From positions 124,001 through 188,000 of the forward strand of contig NZ_JABRPK010000002.1 of NCBI RefSeq assembly GCF_013248995.1: a stretch of DNA of 64,000 nucleotides. The letters run 5' to 3'. The DNA comes from Frigoribacterium sp. VKM Ac-2836 (lineage in GTDB: Bacteria > Actinomycetota > Actinomycetes > Actinomycetales > Microbacteriaceae). The notes under the pieces are model-generated. The model did not search any database. It worked only from the letters and a program-made list of their open reading frames with translations, and had not been told where the DNA came from. Both the position numbers and the translations under genes were made by a program. Positions 31,841 through 40,952 of this stretch are shown one piece after another; positions within the stretch are counted from its first letter, which is position 1; each line of letters begins with the position of its first letter.

Positions 31841-32293
31841 CTACTTGGCCGAGACGACCGTCAGCGTGATCGTCGCGATGACGTCCTCGCGCAGGCGGAG
31901 CGTGGCTTCGTGCTCACCCGTCACCTTGATGGTGGTGGGGATCTCGACCTTGCGCTTGTCGATCGTCGCGACGCCCTGGGCGGTCACGGCGTCGGCGACG
32001 TCGGCCGGGCGAACCGAGCCGAACAGACGGCCGTCGGCACCGGTCTTCACCGTGAGACGGATCTTCTGGGCCTCGAGGCGCTGCTTGAGGTCGTGGGCCT
32101 CTTCGATCGTCTTGAGCTCGCGGGTCTCGCGGGCCGTACGGATCTGAGCGACCTGCTTCTCGCCACCGCGGCTCCACGCCACGGCGAAGCCCTGGGGCAC
32201 CAGGTAGTTGCGGGCGTAGCCGTTCTTGACGTCGACGACGTCACCGGCGGAACCGAGGCCGGAGACCTCGTGGGTCAGGATTACCTTCGACAT
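31841..32293 (-). CDS. rplI: 50S ribosomal protein L9
   Basis: The 150-residue L9 begins [40 protein letters not shown], the conserved rRNA-binding N-domain. A long helix and the C-domain follow. It is the last gene of the rpsF-ssb-rpsR-rplI operon and is 14 bases from rpsR. The terminator at 31777-31809 closes the operon. Confidence 0.97.
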   Translation of the reverse strand: MSKVILTHEVSGLGSAGDVVDVKNGYARNYLVPQGFAVAWSRGGEKQVAQIRTARETRELKTIEEAHDLKQRLEAQKIRLTVKTGADGRLFGSVRPADVADAVTAQGVATIDKRKVEIPTTIKVTGEHEATLRLREDVIATITLTVVSAK

Positions 32294-32307
32294 GGTGGTC
32301 CTTCCGA

Positions 32308-32568
32308 TCAGCGGCCGGAGCCGGCGTAGGGGAGGAGCGCCATCTCACGGGCGTTCTTCACGGCACGGGCGATGAGGCGCTGCTCCTGGACGGAGACGCC
32401 GGTGATGCGACGGGCGCGGATCTTTCCACGCTCCGAGATGAACTTGCGCAGGGTCGCGACGTCTTTGTAGTCGATGACACCGACGCGGATCGACTTCGCG
32501 GGAGCGGCGTTCTTGCCGCCCTTACCGCGGAGGGGCTTGCGGCGGTCGCCGCTGCTCTTTCCAGCCAT
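32308..32568 (-). CDS. rpsR: 30S ribosomal protein S18
   Basis: The 86-residue S18 has [55 protein letters not shown], the conserved S18 core. It pairs with S6 (encoded upstream) on the small subunit. There is no CxxC zinc pair in the N-terminus, so it is the zinc-independent form. The N-terminal [15 protein letters not shown] is basic, as usual in actinobacteria. Confidence 0.96.
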   Translation of the reverse strand: MAGKSSGDRRKPLRGKGGKNAAPAKSIRVGVIDYKDVATLRKFISERGKIRARRITGVSVQEQRLIARAVKNAREMALLPYAGSGR

Positions 32569-32636
32569 TGGTTTCTACTTTCGATGAAGAAGGAAGTACT
32601 AAAAGGGAACGGTGACGCCTAGGAGGGCTCTGAGCC

Positions 32637-33212
32637 CTAGAAAGGCGTCTCGTCGTTGTAGGTGCCGTTGCCACCGGGGGTGTTCCACACGTCGCCACCA
32701 GAGGTGTTGCCACCCTGCTGGCCACCGGCGGGCTGACCCCACGGCTCTTGCGCCTGACCGCCGCCGACCTGGGCCGGCTGGCCACCACGGTTGCCGCCGC
32801 CGTTGCCGCCCCCGAAGGAGCCGCCACCGGCAGCGCCGTCGCGGGACGAGGAGGCGCGGGTCACCTGAGCGGTCGCGTAACGCAGCGAGGGGCCGATCTC
32901 GTCGATCTCGAGCTCCATGCTGGTGCGCTTCTCGCCCTCTTTGGTCTCGTACGAGCGCTGCTTGAGGCGGCCCTGAGCGATGACCCGGCTGCCCTTGGTG
33001 AGGCTGCTGGCCACGTGCTCGCCGAACTCACGCCACACGCTGGCACGGAGGAAGAGCGCCTCGCCGTCCTTCCACTCGTTCGACGCGCGGTCGAACGTGC
33101 GGGGGGTCGACGCGATGGTGAAGTTCGCGACCGCGAGCCCGTTCTGCGTGTAGCGCAGCTCGGGGTCACTGGTGAGGTTTCCCACCACTGTGATGACGGT
33201 CTCGCCTGCCAT
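32637..33212 (-). CDS. ssb: Single-stranded DNA-binding protein
   Basis: The 191-residue SSB has the N-terminal OB fold ([32 protein letters not shown]...[43 protein letters not shown]), a Gly/Gln-rich linker, and the acidic partner-binding tip NDETPF. The stretch TRASSSRDG, at the fold-linker junction, is encoded by an exact copy of the dispersed 15-mer, so the linker has apparently absorbed the repeat. The start is four bases from the rpsF stop. Confidence 0.96.
   Translation of the reverse strand: MAGETVITVVGNLTSDPELRYTQNGLAVANFTIASTPRTFDRASNEWKDGEALFLRASVWREFGEHVASSLTKGSRVIAQGRLKQRSYETKEGEKRTSMELEIDEIGPSLRYATAQVTRASSSRDGAAGGGSFGGGNGGGNRGGQPAQVGGGQAQEPWGQPAGGQQGGNTSGGDVWNTPGGNGTYNDETPF
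32848..32862 (+). repeat. Dispersed repeat, exact copy inside ssb
   Basis: An exact GAGGAGGCGCGGGTC on the plus strand, read as VTRASS in SSB at the start of its flexible linker. Confidence 0.85.
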
Positions 33213-33216
33213 CGGA

Positions 33217-33615
33217 CTACTCGGCAGCCTTCTCGGCGGCGGGAGCAGCCGGAGCGGCAGCGGCGTTGGCGGCCTTGCGGGCGGCCTTCTCGTCGCTGAC
33301 CTTCTTGGCGGCGGCGACCATGGCGATCGCCTCTTCGGCACGCAGGACCTTGGTGCGCAGCACGGCCTCGGAGAGACCCAGCTGGCGGTCGAGCTCGACC
33401 GTGGCGGCCGAGTTCGAGGTCAGGTTGACGACGGCGTAGATGCCCTCGGTCTTCTTGTTGATCTCGTAGGCCAGGCGACGACGTCCCCAGATGTCCACGT
33501 TGTCGATCGTTCCGCCATCGTTGCGGATGACGTTGAGGAACTTGTCCAAGCTCGGGGCGACGGTGCGCTCATCGATCTCGGGGTCCAGGATGACCATCAG
33601 TTCGTACTGGTGCAT
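33217..33615 (-). CDS. rpsF: 30S ribosomal protein S6
   Basis: The 132-residue S6 begins [30 protein letters not shown] and continues [50 protein letters not shown], with an Ala/Glu-rich tail. The ATG at 33613-33615 is chosen over the upstream in-frame start because GGAGGTGGG sits just before it. It is the first gene of the rpsF-ssb-rpsR-rplI operon, which couples ribosome and replication proteins. Confidence 0.97.
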   Translation of the reverse strand: MHQYELMVILDPEIDERTVAPSLDKFLNVIRNDGGTIDNVDIWGRRRLAYEINKKTEGIYAVVNLTSNSAATVELDRQLGLSEAVLRTKVLRAEEAIAMVAAAKKVSDEKAARKAANAAAAPAAPAAEKAAE

Positions 33616-33643
33616 GACTAACCCACCTCCTTCGGACTTAACG

Positions 33644-33662
33644 GTCACAGACGGTCTGTGAC
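33644..33662 (-). promoter_or_regulatory. Palindrome in the rpsF leader
   Basis: On the mRNA strand GTCACAGA-CCG-TCTGTGAC forms an 8-bp stem with a CCG loop, about 30 bases before the rpsF ATG. S6:S18 autoregulatory leaders in other bacteria use an exposed CCG, so feedback control is possible. An operator is equally possible. Confidence 0.35.
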
Positions 33663-33725
33663 AGGAGGGTATTCATGTCGCGACGTCGGCCGTGAGGCAG
33701 ACGCAACCTTCCCAGCGTAGCCGAG

Positions 33726-33790
33726 CGCGCCTCCTGAATCAATGCCGGCTCAGCGGCCACAGGCCGCGAAGAGCCGAGGAGGCGCGGGTC
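33726..33790. repeat. Inverted pair of dispersed repeats between cca and rpsF
   Basis: CGCGCCTCCT (33726-33735) faces an exact 15-mer at 33776-33790, with ggcc-rich spacer DNA between them. The pair can fold as a hairpin beyond the stop of the tRNA nucleotidyltransferase gene. Confidence 0.75.
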
Positions 33791-33807
33791 GACACCCGCA
33801 GGACGGG

Positions 33808-35247
33808 TTACGCCCCAGCACCCTCGCGGGCCTGCCACCAGGCGAGCAGGCGCTCGGTGGCGGCCTCGGCCCCCAGCGGCCCCTCGTCGGTGCGCAGCTC
33901 GAGCAGGAAGCGGTACGCCTCGCCGACCTCGCGGCTGGGGCCGATGCCCAGGACGCGCTGGATCTCGTCGCCGTTCAGGTCGGGCCGCAACGAGTCGAGC
34001 TCTTCGCGTTCGCGCAGCTCGGCGATCCGCGCTTCGAGGTCGTCGTAGGCGAAACCGAGCCGGTCGGCCTTGCGCCGATTGCGCGTGGTGACGTCGGCAC
34101 GGGTCAGCATGTGCAACCGCTCGAGCTGGTCACCGGCGTCGCGGACGTACCGGCGGACGGCCGAATCGGTCCAGGCTCCTTCGGTGTAGCCGAAGAATCG
34201 GAGGTGCAGCTCGATCAGGCGGTACACGGCGGCGATCGTGTCGTTGTCGAAGCGCAACGCCTTCAACCGCTTCTTGGCGAGCTTGGCACCGACCACGTCG
34301 TGGTGGTGGAAGGTGACGACCCCGCCGGGCTCGAGACGTCGCGTGGCGGGCTTGCCGCAATCGTGGAGCAGGGCCGCGAGGCGCAGGGTGAGGTCGGGGG
34401 CCTCGCCCGGGTGCCGTTCGCGCTCGTAGCCGATGGCCTGATCGAGCACGGTGAGGCTGTGCTCGTAGACGTCTTTGTGGTGGTGGTGCTCGTCGACCTC
34501 GAGGCGCATGGCGGCGAGCTCGGGCATGACGTGGTCGGCGAGTCCGGTGTCGACCAGCAGTCGGACACCGTCTCGAGGGGTTTCGGTCTTGAGCAGCTTG
34601 GACAGCTCGTCGGCGATCCGCTCCACCGAGACGATCGACAGGGTCTCGGCGCGCGCCGTCATCGCCTCGCGCACGTCGTCGGACACGGTGAAGCCGAGCT
34701 GGGCCGTGAACCGGGCCGCCCGCATCATGCGCAGGGGGTCGTCACGGAACGAGTCGACCGCGGTGCCCGGGGTGGCGAGCCGTGCCCGCAGCAGGTCGTC
34801 GACGCCGCCGGACGGGTCGACGAGTACGCGCTCGGGCAGGCGCAGCGCCATCGAGTTGACCGTGAAGTCACGACGGACGAGGTCGCCTTCGAGGGTGTCG
34901 CCGAACTCGACGGCGGGCTTGCGGGTCTCGCCGTCGTAGACGTCGCTGCGGTACGTCGTGATCTCGACGGTCTCGCCGTCGACCCGGGCGGCGATCGTGC
35001 CGAACACCCGACCGACGTCCCAGTGCGCCTCGGCCAGTGGCACCACGATCGCCAGGATCTCGTCGGGGTCGGCGTCGGTCGTGAAGTCGAGGTCGTTGAC
35101 CGGGCGTCCGATGAAGGCGTCGCGCACCGGACCGCCGACCAGGGCCAACTCGTGACCGGCCGCGGCGAACGCGGCGGCGAGCTTCTCGATGCGGGGGGTG
35201 GCGGCCAGTTCGTCCAGCCGCTGCAGGGCCCGTGCGACGCTGTCCAT
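33808..35247 (-). CDS. CCA tRNA nucleotidyltransferase
   Basis: The 479-residue class II CCA-adding enzyme (PcnA/Cca family) completes or repairs tRNA 3' CCA ends. It has GHELALVGGPVRDAFIGRPVNDLDFTTDA (GG and DxD catalytic motifs), DLVRRDFTVNSMAL, DDPLRMMRAARFTAQLGF, an HD domain (LTLRLAALLHDCGK), and LTRADVTTRNRRK. The start MDSVARALQRLDE is chosen because the upstream extension is shadow sequence. The gene lies back to back with the DUF6049-murJ operon, as in many actinobacteria. Confidence 0.93.
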   Translation of the reverse strand: MDSVARALQRLDELAATPRIEKLAAAFAAAGHELALVGGPVRDAFIGRPVNDLDFTTDADPDEILAIVVPLAEAHWDVGRVFGTIAARVDGETVEITTYRSDVYDGETRKPAVEFGDTLEGDLVRRDFTVNSMALRLPERVLVDPSGGVDDLLRARLATPGTAVDSFRDDPLRMMRAARFTAQLGFTVSDDVREAMTARAETLSIVSVERIADELSKLLKTETPRDGVRLLVDTGLADHVMPELAAMRLEVDEHHHHKDVYEHSLTVLDQAIGYERERHPGEAPDLTLRLAALLHDCGKPATRRLEPGGVVTFHHHDVVGAKLAKKRLKALRFDNDTIAAVYRLIELHLRFFGYTEGAWTDSAVRRYVRDAGDQLERLHMLTRADVTTRNRRKADRLGFAYDDLEARIAELREREELDSLRPDLNGDEIQRVLGIGPSREVGEAYRFLLELRTDEGPLGAEAATERLLAWWQAREGAGA

Positions 35248-35269
35248 GACGAAACAGCTTGCCACAGCC

Positions 35270-35282
35270 GAGGAGGCGCGGG
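35270..35282 (+). repeat. Dispersed repeat, near-exact copy between cca and DUF6049
   Basis: GAGGAGGCGCGGG lies in the 164-base divergent gap, with a weaker inverted partner (ggcgcctcg) near 35296. A possible -10 box for the DUF6049 gene, TAGACT, lies at 35362-35367. Confidence 0.6.
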
Positions 35283-35411
35283 CTGAGTCCCCGGCGGCGC
35301 CTCGCGACCCCGTCCGCCCACCTCGCAGGCGCTTCGCCGCTGCTTCTTGGTCGGCGTTGCCTAGACTCGGCATGCTCGAACGGCCCCTGTCGCCGTCGGC
35401 ACCTGACGCCT

Positions 35412-37661
35412 ATGAGACTCTTCTTCGCCGTGATCGCCGCCCTGTTGGCGGTGTTCGTCGTGTCGGCGGGGCTGCCCGCGACGTCGGCACGCGCGGCGTC
35501 CGTCCCCTCGGGCGACGGCGTCTCGATGACCGTCGAACCGGCGTCCGACGGCGTGCTGGCCCCCGACGACGACCTCACCCTCGGGGTCACGGTCTCGAAC
35601 GGAGGCGACACCGACCTCTCGGCCACGACGGCCCGGATCTACCTCGACCGCGAGCCGTTCACCACGCGGAGCAAGCTCGCCTCGTGGCTCGACCCCGACG
35701 ACGTCTCGGGCGACGACTACCTCGGGCGTCAGCTCGTCGCGGTCGACGTGCCGGCGGTCCCGGCCGGGTCGTCCGTCGCCCTCGACACCGTCGTGGTCCC
35801 CGCCGACCGCCTGGGGCTGGCCGGCCGCGCCTTCGGTGCGCGGGCGCTCGGGGCCCGCGTGCTCGACGCGTCGGGCAGCCAGGTGGCCCAGACCCGCAGC
35901 AGCGTGGTCTGGTACCCCGCCGACAGCTTCCAACCGACCCGCGTCGCCGTCGCCGTGCCGATCACGACTCCCGAGAGCGAGACGGGCGTCCTCGACGCGT
36001 CCGCCCTCGCCGCCTACACCTCGGACGGCGGGGTGCTCCGTCGCGAGCTCGACGCCGTGGCCGGCACGGGGGCGACCCTCGGCGTCGACCCGATGATCGT
36101 CGCGTCGATCCGACTGCTCGGCACCGAGGCCCCGCAGTCGGCCATCGACTGGCTCGCCGAGCTGCAGGCCCTGCCGAACGACATGTTCCCCTTGGCGTAC
36201 GCCGACGCCGACGTGGCCGGGCTGCGACAGGCCGGTGCGGCGACCGTCCCCACCGTCACCTCGCTCGGCACGCTGGTCGACCCCGACCGCTTCGAAGACA
36301 TGCCGGCACCGACCGGCACCCCCACCGAGGCACCGACCGAACCGGCGCCGGGGGCAGGTGACGGCTCGGACACGGGCGTCGCGGGCTCGGATCCCTCGGC
36401 CTTCCCCACCGGCGGGGCCACCGACACGCCGACCGACGAACCGACGCCCTCCGAGACGCCGACCGACGGGGTCGTCCTGCCGACGACCGCACAGCTGCTG
36501 GACTTCCCCTGGACCCAGCGCGACGTCGTCTGGCCCGTGGAGTCGTCCGTCGTGGCCGCCGACCTGACGGCGTTCGCCGCCGGCCCGTACACGTCGACCA
36601 TCCTCTCGAGCGGCAACGTGGACCTCGACGGCGACTCGACCGAGAACTCCGCGGTCACGGTCGGTGGCGTCCCGGCCGTCGTTTCGGACGACCCGCTGTC
36701 GACGCTGGTCACCCAGGCGGCCGAGGCGACGACCCTCGCCGAGTGGCAGGCCACGATGGCCCGGCTCTCCGCCACCGTCGCGACCGTCGCCTACGAGCGG
36801 CCGAGCGACGCTCGCACCCTGTTGACCTCGCTCGAGCGCGAATGGCCGTCCACCGGGCAGTTCCTCACGCGGACGCTCCAGGCCCTCAACGGCCTGCCCT
36901 GGGTCAGCGGTGCCACTCTGACCGACGCGCTGGCGAGCACGCCGTCGACGGCGACCGTCGTGGACCGTCCCGAGAGCGATGCCCGACTCGAGCGCTTGCG
37001 CGACCTGGTGGGCGCCGACGAGAGGGTCGTCGACTTCTCGACCGCCCTCGACCAACCGCAGCTCGTCACCGAGTCGGCCCGACTGCGCACGATGGCCCTG
37101 GCTTCGCACGCCTGGCGTGACAACGTCGACGGCTTCCCCGCCGAGGTCGCCTCGGCCGTCGCCGACGCGACCGCGACGTCGGGTCTCGTGGCCGTGGTCC
37201 AGGGCTCTCCGATCTCGATCCTCGGCGACCGCTCGGCGCTCCCGCTCTACCTCGAGAACAAGACCGACTCGGTCGCGACGGTGCTGTTGAACCTGACGCC
37301 GTCGAACTCGATCCTCTCGATCGAGCGCAGCCCCATCGAGGTGACCATCCAGCCGCAGTCCCAGACGCGCGTGAGCGTGCCCGTGCAGTCCGTCGCCAAC
37401 GGGACGGTCTCGGTGCAACTCCAGCTGGTGAGCCTCTCGGGCGTGGCGATCGCGACCCCGGTCGACATCCCCCTCTCGGTGCAGGCCGGGTGGGAGACCG
37501 CCATCACCTGGATCTTCGGCGTCGCGTTCGCCGCGCTGTTCGTGGGTGGCCTGTACCGCACCTTCCGCAAGCGCCGTCGGGCCCGCGACGAGGCCCGGTC
37601 CTCCCGCAGCGGCTCGTCATCCGATGCGGCCACCCCGCCGCCCGTCCAGGAGTCCATGTGA
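35412..37661 (+). CDS. DUF6049 family exported membrane protein
   Basis: The 749-residue protein has a signal peptide (MRLFFAVIAALLAVFVVSAGLPATSARA), a beta-rich extracellular region, a Pro/Thr/Glu-rich linker (about residues 300-356), and a C-terminal membrane helix (AITWIFGVAFAALFVGGLYRTF) followed by a basic cytoplasmic tail. The protein is conserved just upstream of the lipid II flippase in actinobacteria, here overlapping murJ by four bases. It probably takes part in wall assembly or MurJ control. Its molecular function is not known. Confidence 0.82.
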   Translation: MRLFFAVIAALLAVFVVSAGLPATSARAASVPSGDGVSMTVEPASDGVLAPDDDLTLGVTVSNGGDTDLSATTARIYLDREPFTTRSKLASWLDPDDVSGDDYLGRQLVAVDVPAVPAGSSVALDTVVVPADRLGLAGRAFGARALGARVLDASGSQVAQTRSSVVWYPADSFQPTRVAVAVPITTPESETGVLDASALAAYTSDGGVLRRELDAVAGTGATLGVDPMIVASIRLLGTEAPQSAIDWLAELQALPNDMFPLAYADADVAGLRQAGAATVPTVTSLGTLVDPDRFEDMPAPTGTPTEAPTEPAPGAGDGSDTGVAGSDPSAFPTGGATDTPTDEPTPSETPTDGVVLPTTAQLLDFPWTQRDVVWPVESSVVAADLTAFAAGPYTSTILSSGNVDLDGDSTENSAVTVGGVPAVVSDDPLSTLVTQAAEATTLAEWQATMARLSATVATVAYERPSDARTLLTSLEREWPSTGQFLTRTLQALNGLPWVSGATLTDALASTPSTATVVDRPESDARLERLRDLVGADERVVDFSTALDQPQLVTESARLRTMALASHAWRDNVDGFPAEVASAVADATATSGLVAVVQGSPISILGDRSALPLYLENKTDSVATVLLNLTPSNSILSIERSPIEVTIQPQSQTRVSVPVQSVANGTVSVQLQLVSLSGVAIATPVDIPLSVQAGWETAITWIFGVAFAALFVGGLYRTFRKRRRARDEARSSRSGSSSDAATPPPVQESM

Positions 37662-39322
37662 GCAACCAGGGCGGTCTCGGTCGCGCCAGCATCCTCCTCG
37701 CGTCCGGGACGATGGTCTCGCGCGTCCTCGGCTTCGTGAAGGCGGCCGTCCTGGCCGCCGCGATCGGGCAGTCGGCCAGTCGGGCGGCCGACTCGTTCGC
37801 CCTCGCGAACCAGCTGCCGAACAACATCTACGCGCTGATCGCGGGTGGACTGCTCAGTGCCGTGCTCGTGCCCCAGATCGTGCGGGCGGCGACGTCGGAC
37901 GACGGGGGTCAGCGGTTCATCAACAAGATCGTGACCCTGGGCACGATCGTCTTCGCGGCCGTCGGCCTGGCCGGCACGCTGCTCGCCCCCGTGCTCGTCC
38001 GGCTGTATGCGCAACAGAGCTCGGACGGCGGGGCGGGGTTCACCTCGGACCAGCTCGCCCTGGCTACCGCCTTCGCCTACTGGTGCCTGCCTCAGATCTT
38101 CTTCTACGCGATGTACTCGCTGCTGAGCGAGGTGCTCAACGCCCGGCAGGTCTTCGGCCCGTTCACCTGGGCACCGGTGCTCAACAACGTCGTGGCCATC
38201 GCCGGCCTGGTCGTCTTCATGGTGATGTTCGGCGGCGCCGTCGAGAACTCGGCGGTCGACGTCTGGACCGGCGACCGCATCTTCGTCATCGCGGCCACGG
38301 CCACCCTGGGCGTCCTGGCCCAGGCGGCCTTCCTGCTCTTGTTCTGGCGCCGCGCGGGCCTGACCTTCCGCCCCGACTTCCGCTGGCGGGGCGTCGGCCT
38401 CGGTGCGACGGGCAAGGCGGCCGGTTGGCTGTTCGGCATGGTCCTCGTGACCCAGCTGGCCGGGCTCGTGCAGAGCCGCGTGGCCACCCTGGGCAGCGAG
38501 GTGGGTGCCTCGAACGCTGTGCTCGCGAACGCCTGGTTGCTCTTCATGCTGCCGCACGGCATCATCGCCGTGTCGATCGGCACCGCGTACTTCACGCGCA
38601 TGAGCGGCCACGCCTCGCGTGGCGACCTGCGGGCCGTCCGCACCGACATGTCGCAGTCCCTGCGGGCGATCGGAATGTTCATGGTCTTCGCGGCCATCGC
38701 CATGTGCGTCGTGGCCTACCCGTTCGCCCGGTTCTTCGAGGTCGACTTCGCCGGATCGACCCGGACGGCCGAGGTGATCCTCGGGTACATGCCCGGTCTC
38801 GTCCTGTTCAGCGTGCTCTTCATCGTGCAGAGGGTGTTCTACTCGATGCACGACCAGCGCACGCCGTTCTTCCTGCAGTTGGTCCAGTCGGGCATCTTCG
38901 TGGCGGGCGTGGCGGTCTCGGCCGCGGTGGTGCCCCCGGAGCGCATCGCGATGGCCATCGCCATCACGACGTCGATCGCCGGGTCCAGCCAGGCCGTCGT
39001 CGCACTGTGGGTGGTCAAGAAACGCCTGGGCGGCATCGACGGCCGCTGGGTTCTGCGGCGCTACGTCCAGTTCTTCGTCTTCTCGATCGTCGCCGGCGCG
39101 GTGGGCCTCGTCGTCGTGACCGTCCTGGGGGGTTTCTCGGCCGACGGCTTCGCGCAGTCCGGCCGTGTGCCCGGTGTGCTGACGGTCGTCGTGGCCGGCG
39201 CCGTCATGGGGCTGGTCTACGGAGCGCTGCTCTGGTTCGCGCGGATCCCCGAGCTGCGGGTGCTGACCACGCCGGTGACGGCACGTCTCGCACCGGCCGT
39301 CTCGCGCCTCCTGCGCCGTTGA
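37658..39322 (+). CDS. murJ: Lipid II flippase MurJ (MviN family)
   Basis: The 554-residue MATE-like protein flips lipid II across the membrane for peptidoglycan synthesis. It has GLGRASILLASGTMVSRVLGFVKAAVLAAAIG, then FALANQLPNNIYALIAGGLLSAVLVPQIV and ARVFYSMHDQRTPFFLQ-type motifs (here QRVFYSMHDQRTPFF), with 14-15 membrane helices. The GTG start overlaps the DUF6049 stop (GTGA). The short form here lacks the pseudokinase domain fused to MurJ in mycobacteria. Confidence 0.93.
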   Translation: MSNQGGLGRASILLASGTMVSRVLGFVKAAVLAAAIGQSASRAADSFALANQLPNNIYALIAGGLLSAVLVPQIVRAATSDDGGQRFINKIVTLGTIVFAAVGLAGTLLAPVLVRLYAQQSSDGGAGFTSDQLALATAFAYWCLPQIFFYAMYSLLSEVLNARQVFGPFTWAPVLNNVVAIAGLVVFMVMFGGAVENSAVDVWTGDRIFVIAATATLGVLAQAAFLLLFWRRAGLTFRPDFRWRGVGLGATGKAAGWLFGMVLVTQLAGLVQSRVATLGSEVGASNAVLANAWLLFMLPHGIIAVSIGTAYFTRMSGHASRGDLRAVRTDMSQSLRAIGMFMVFAAIAMCVVAYPFARFFEVDFAGSTRTAEVILGYMPGLVLFSVLFIVQRVFYSMHDQRTPFFLQLVQSGIFVAGVAVSAAVVPPERIAMAIAITTSIAGSSQAVVALWVVKKRLGGIDGRWVLRRYVQFFVFSIVAGAVGLVVVTVLGGFSADGFAQSGRVPGVLTVVVAGAVMGLVYGALLWFARIPELRVLTTPVTARLAPAVSRLLRR

Positions 39323-39468
39323 CCGGCCCGGACCGACCCGCACGCCGAGCCGAGGGAATGCCCCGTCGGTAGGATGCGTTCCACCAGACGACCGAGGGAT
39401 CCGACCGCCCGAGCCACCGCTCGACGATCGTCTTCCCGCTCGTGAAGTTCTCCCCCAGGAAGGTGCCC

Positions 39469-40461
39469 ATGCGCCAGGTCATCATCATCGGTTCCGGCCC
39501 CGCCGGCTACACGGCCGGCATCTACGCCGCCCGGGCCGGTCTGCGTCCCCTCATCGTCGCGAGTTCGGTCGAGGCCGGCGGCGAGCTCATGAAGACCACC
39601 GAGGTCGAGAACTTCCCGGGCTTCCCCGACGGCATCCAGGGCCCTGAGCTCATGTTCAAGATGCAAGAGCAGGCCGAGAAGTTCGGTGCCGAGGTCCTGC
39701 TCGACGACGTGACCGCCGTCGACCTGACCGGTGACGTCAAGAAGGTCACGCTCGGCGACGGCACGGTCGAGGAGAGCCTCACGGTGATCTTCGCCACGGG
39801 CAGCGCGTACCGCAAGCTCGGGCTCGCCGACGAAGAGCGCCTGAGCGGTCGCGGCGTCAGCTGGTGCGCCACCTGCGACGGCTTCTTCTTCAAGGAGAAG
39901 GCCATCGCCGTCGTCGGCGGCGGCGACTCCGCCATGGAAGAAGCGACCTTCCTCACGCGCTTCGCCTCGAAGGTCTACGTGATCCACCGCTCGAGCAGCC
40001 TGCGCGCGTCGAAGATCATGCAAGACAGGGCGCACGCCAACGACAAGATCGAGTTCCTGTTCGACAAGCAGGTCACGGCGATCCTCGGCGGCGAGAAGGC
40101 CACCGGCGTCACCCTGACCGACACGGTCGACGGCAGCACGAGCGACCTCGACCTCGACGGGCTGTTCATCGCGATCGGTAACGACCCCCGCGTGCACCTC
40201 GTGCACGGCCAGGTCGACCTGACCTCGGACGGCACCATCGCCGTGCAGGGCCGCAGCTCGAAGACCAACCTGACCGGTGTCTTCGCCGCAGGCGACGTGA
40301 TCGACGCCACCTACCGGCAGGCAGCCACCGCCGCGGCCTCCGGCACCGTGGCGGCGCTCGACGTCGAGCACTACCTGGCCTCGCTCGACCAGACGTTCCT
40401 GGCCGAGCAGACCGTCGGTTCGGCCGAGGGCGTCGAGACGTCCGAGTCCGTGGTCGCCTGA
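39469..40461 (+). CDS. trxB: Thioredoxin reductase
   Basis: The 330-residue flavoprotein reduces thioredoxin with NADPH. It has an N-terminal FAD motif IIIGSGPAGYTAGIYAARAG, redox-active CATC at 133-136 (SWCATCDGFF), an NADPH-binding VVGGGDSAMEEA and a C-terminal FAAGDVIDATYRQAATAAASG. The ATG at 39469 has AGGAAGG at the right distance; a GTG at 39442 would add nine residues. It precedes trxA by 47 bases, forming a redox operon. TAGGAT at 39370-39375 is a possible -10 box. Confidence 0.95.
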   Translation: MRQVIIIGSGPAGYTAGIYAARAGLRPLIVASSVEAGGELMKTTEVENFPGFPDGIQGPELMFKMQEQAEKFGAEVLLDDVTAVDLTGDVKKVTLGDGTVEESLTVIFATGSAYRKLGLADEERLSGRGVSWCATCDGFFFKEKAIAVVGGGDSAMEEATFLTRFASKVYVIHRSSSLRASKIMQDRAHANDKIEFLFDKQVTAILGGEKATGVTLTDTVDGSTSDLDLDGLFIAIGNDPRVHLVHGQVDLTSDGTIAVQGRSSKTNLTGVFAAGDVIDATYRQAATAAASGTVAALDVEHYLASLDQTFLAEQTVGSAEGVETSESVVA

Positions 40462-40472
40462 CCCGCGCCTCC
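40460..40472 (-). repeat. Dispersed repeat, near-exact copy at the trxB stop
   Basis: GACCCGCGCCTCC overlaps the trxB stop codon and its 3' flank, in the 47-base gap before trxA. Confidence 0.6.
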
Positions 40473-40508
40473 CGACTTCCACCAGATCACCCTGACGAAA
40501 GGAACACC

Positions 40509-40835
40509 ATGAGCAGCGCCAAAGCAGTGACCGACGCGTCCTTCGAGGCCGACGTCCTCAACTCCGACAAGACGATCCTCGTCGACTTCTGGGCCGAATG
40601 GTGCGGCCCCTGCCGCGCCGTCTCGCCGATCCTCGACCAGATCGCGGCCGAGCACGGCGACAAGATCGAGATCGTCAAGCTCAACGTCGACGACAACCCG
40701 CAGACCGCCATGAAGTACCAGATCACGTCGATCCCGGCCATGAAGGTCTACCGCGGTGGCGAGGTCGTCAAGACCGTCATCGGTGCCAAGCCCAAGCCGG
40801 CCCTCGAGGCCGACCTGGCGGAGTTCATCGCGTAG
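40509..40835 (+). CDS. trxA: Thioredoxin
   Basis: The 108-residue thioredoxin has the active site WCGPC (Cys32, Cys35) in ILVDFWAEWCGPC, the cis-proline loop SIPAMKVYRGGE and C-terminal GAKPKPALEADLAEFI. It is the substrate of TrxB next door and supplies electrons to ribonucleotide reductase and other targets. AAAGGAAC precedes the ATG. A strong terminator follows. Confidence 0.97.
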   Translation: MSSAKAVTDASFEADVLNSDKTILVDFWAEWCGPCRAVSPILDQIAAEHGDKIEIVKLNVDDNPQTAMKYQITSIPAMKVYRGGEVVKTVIGAKPKPALEADLAEFIA

Positions 40836-40850
40836 TCGACACCGACACCA

Positions 40851-40892
40851 CGACGAGAGCCCGCCCAGCACACGCTGGGCGGGCTCTCGTCG
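40851..40892 (+). terminator. 19-bp hairpin terminator after trxA
   Basis: The arms 40851-40869 and 40874-40892 pair perfectly (CGACGAGAGCCCGCCCAGC on the left) around ACAC, 15 bases after the trxA stop. Confidence 0.85.
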
Positions 40893-40952
40893 TCCCCGGC
40901 CCGGCCGGGCATAGTCTTGACCGAATCACCCTCTGACAGAACAGGGACACCC

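Noticed and set aside
28224-32147. A 1307-codon plus-strand frame across rbsC, rbsA and lacI
   Set aside because: It is antisense to three well-supported genes and has low-complexity composition; no homology is visible.
37247-39343. A 698-codon minus-strand frame opposite murJ
   Set aside because: It is antisense to a clear MurJ; rich in Glu/Asp/His/Arg, as expected for the reverse of a GC-rich membrane gene.
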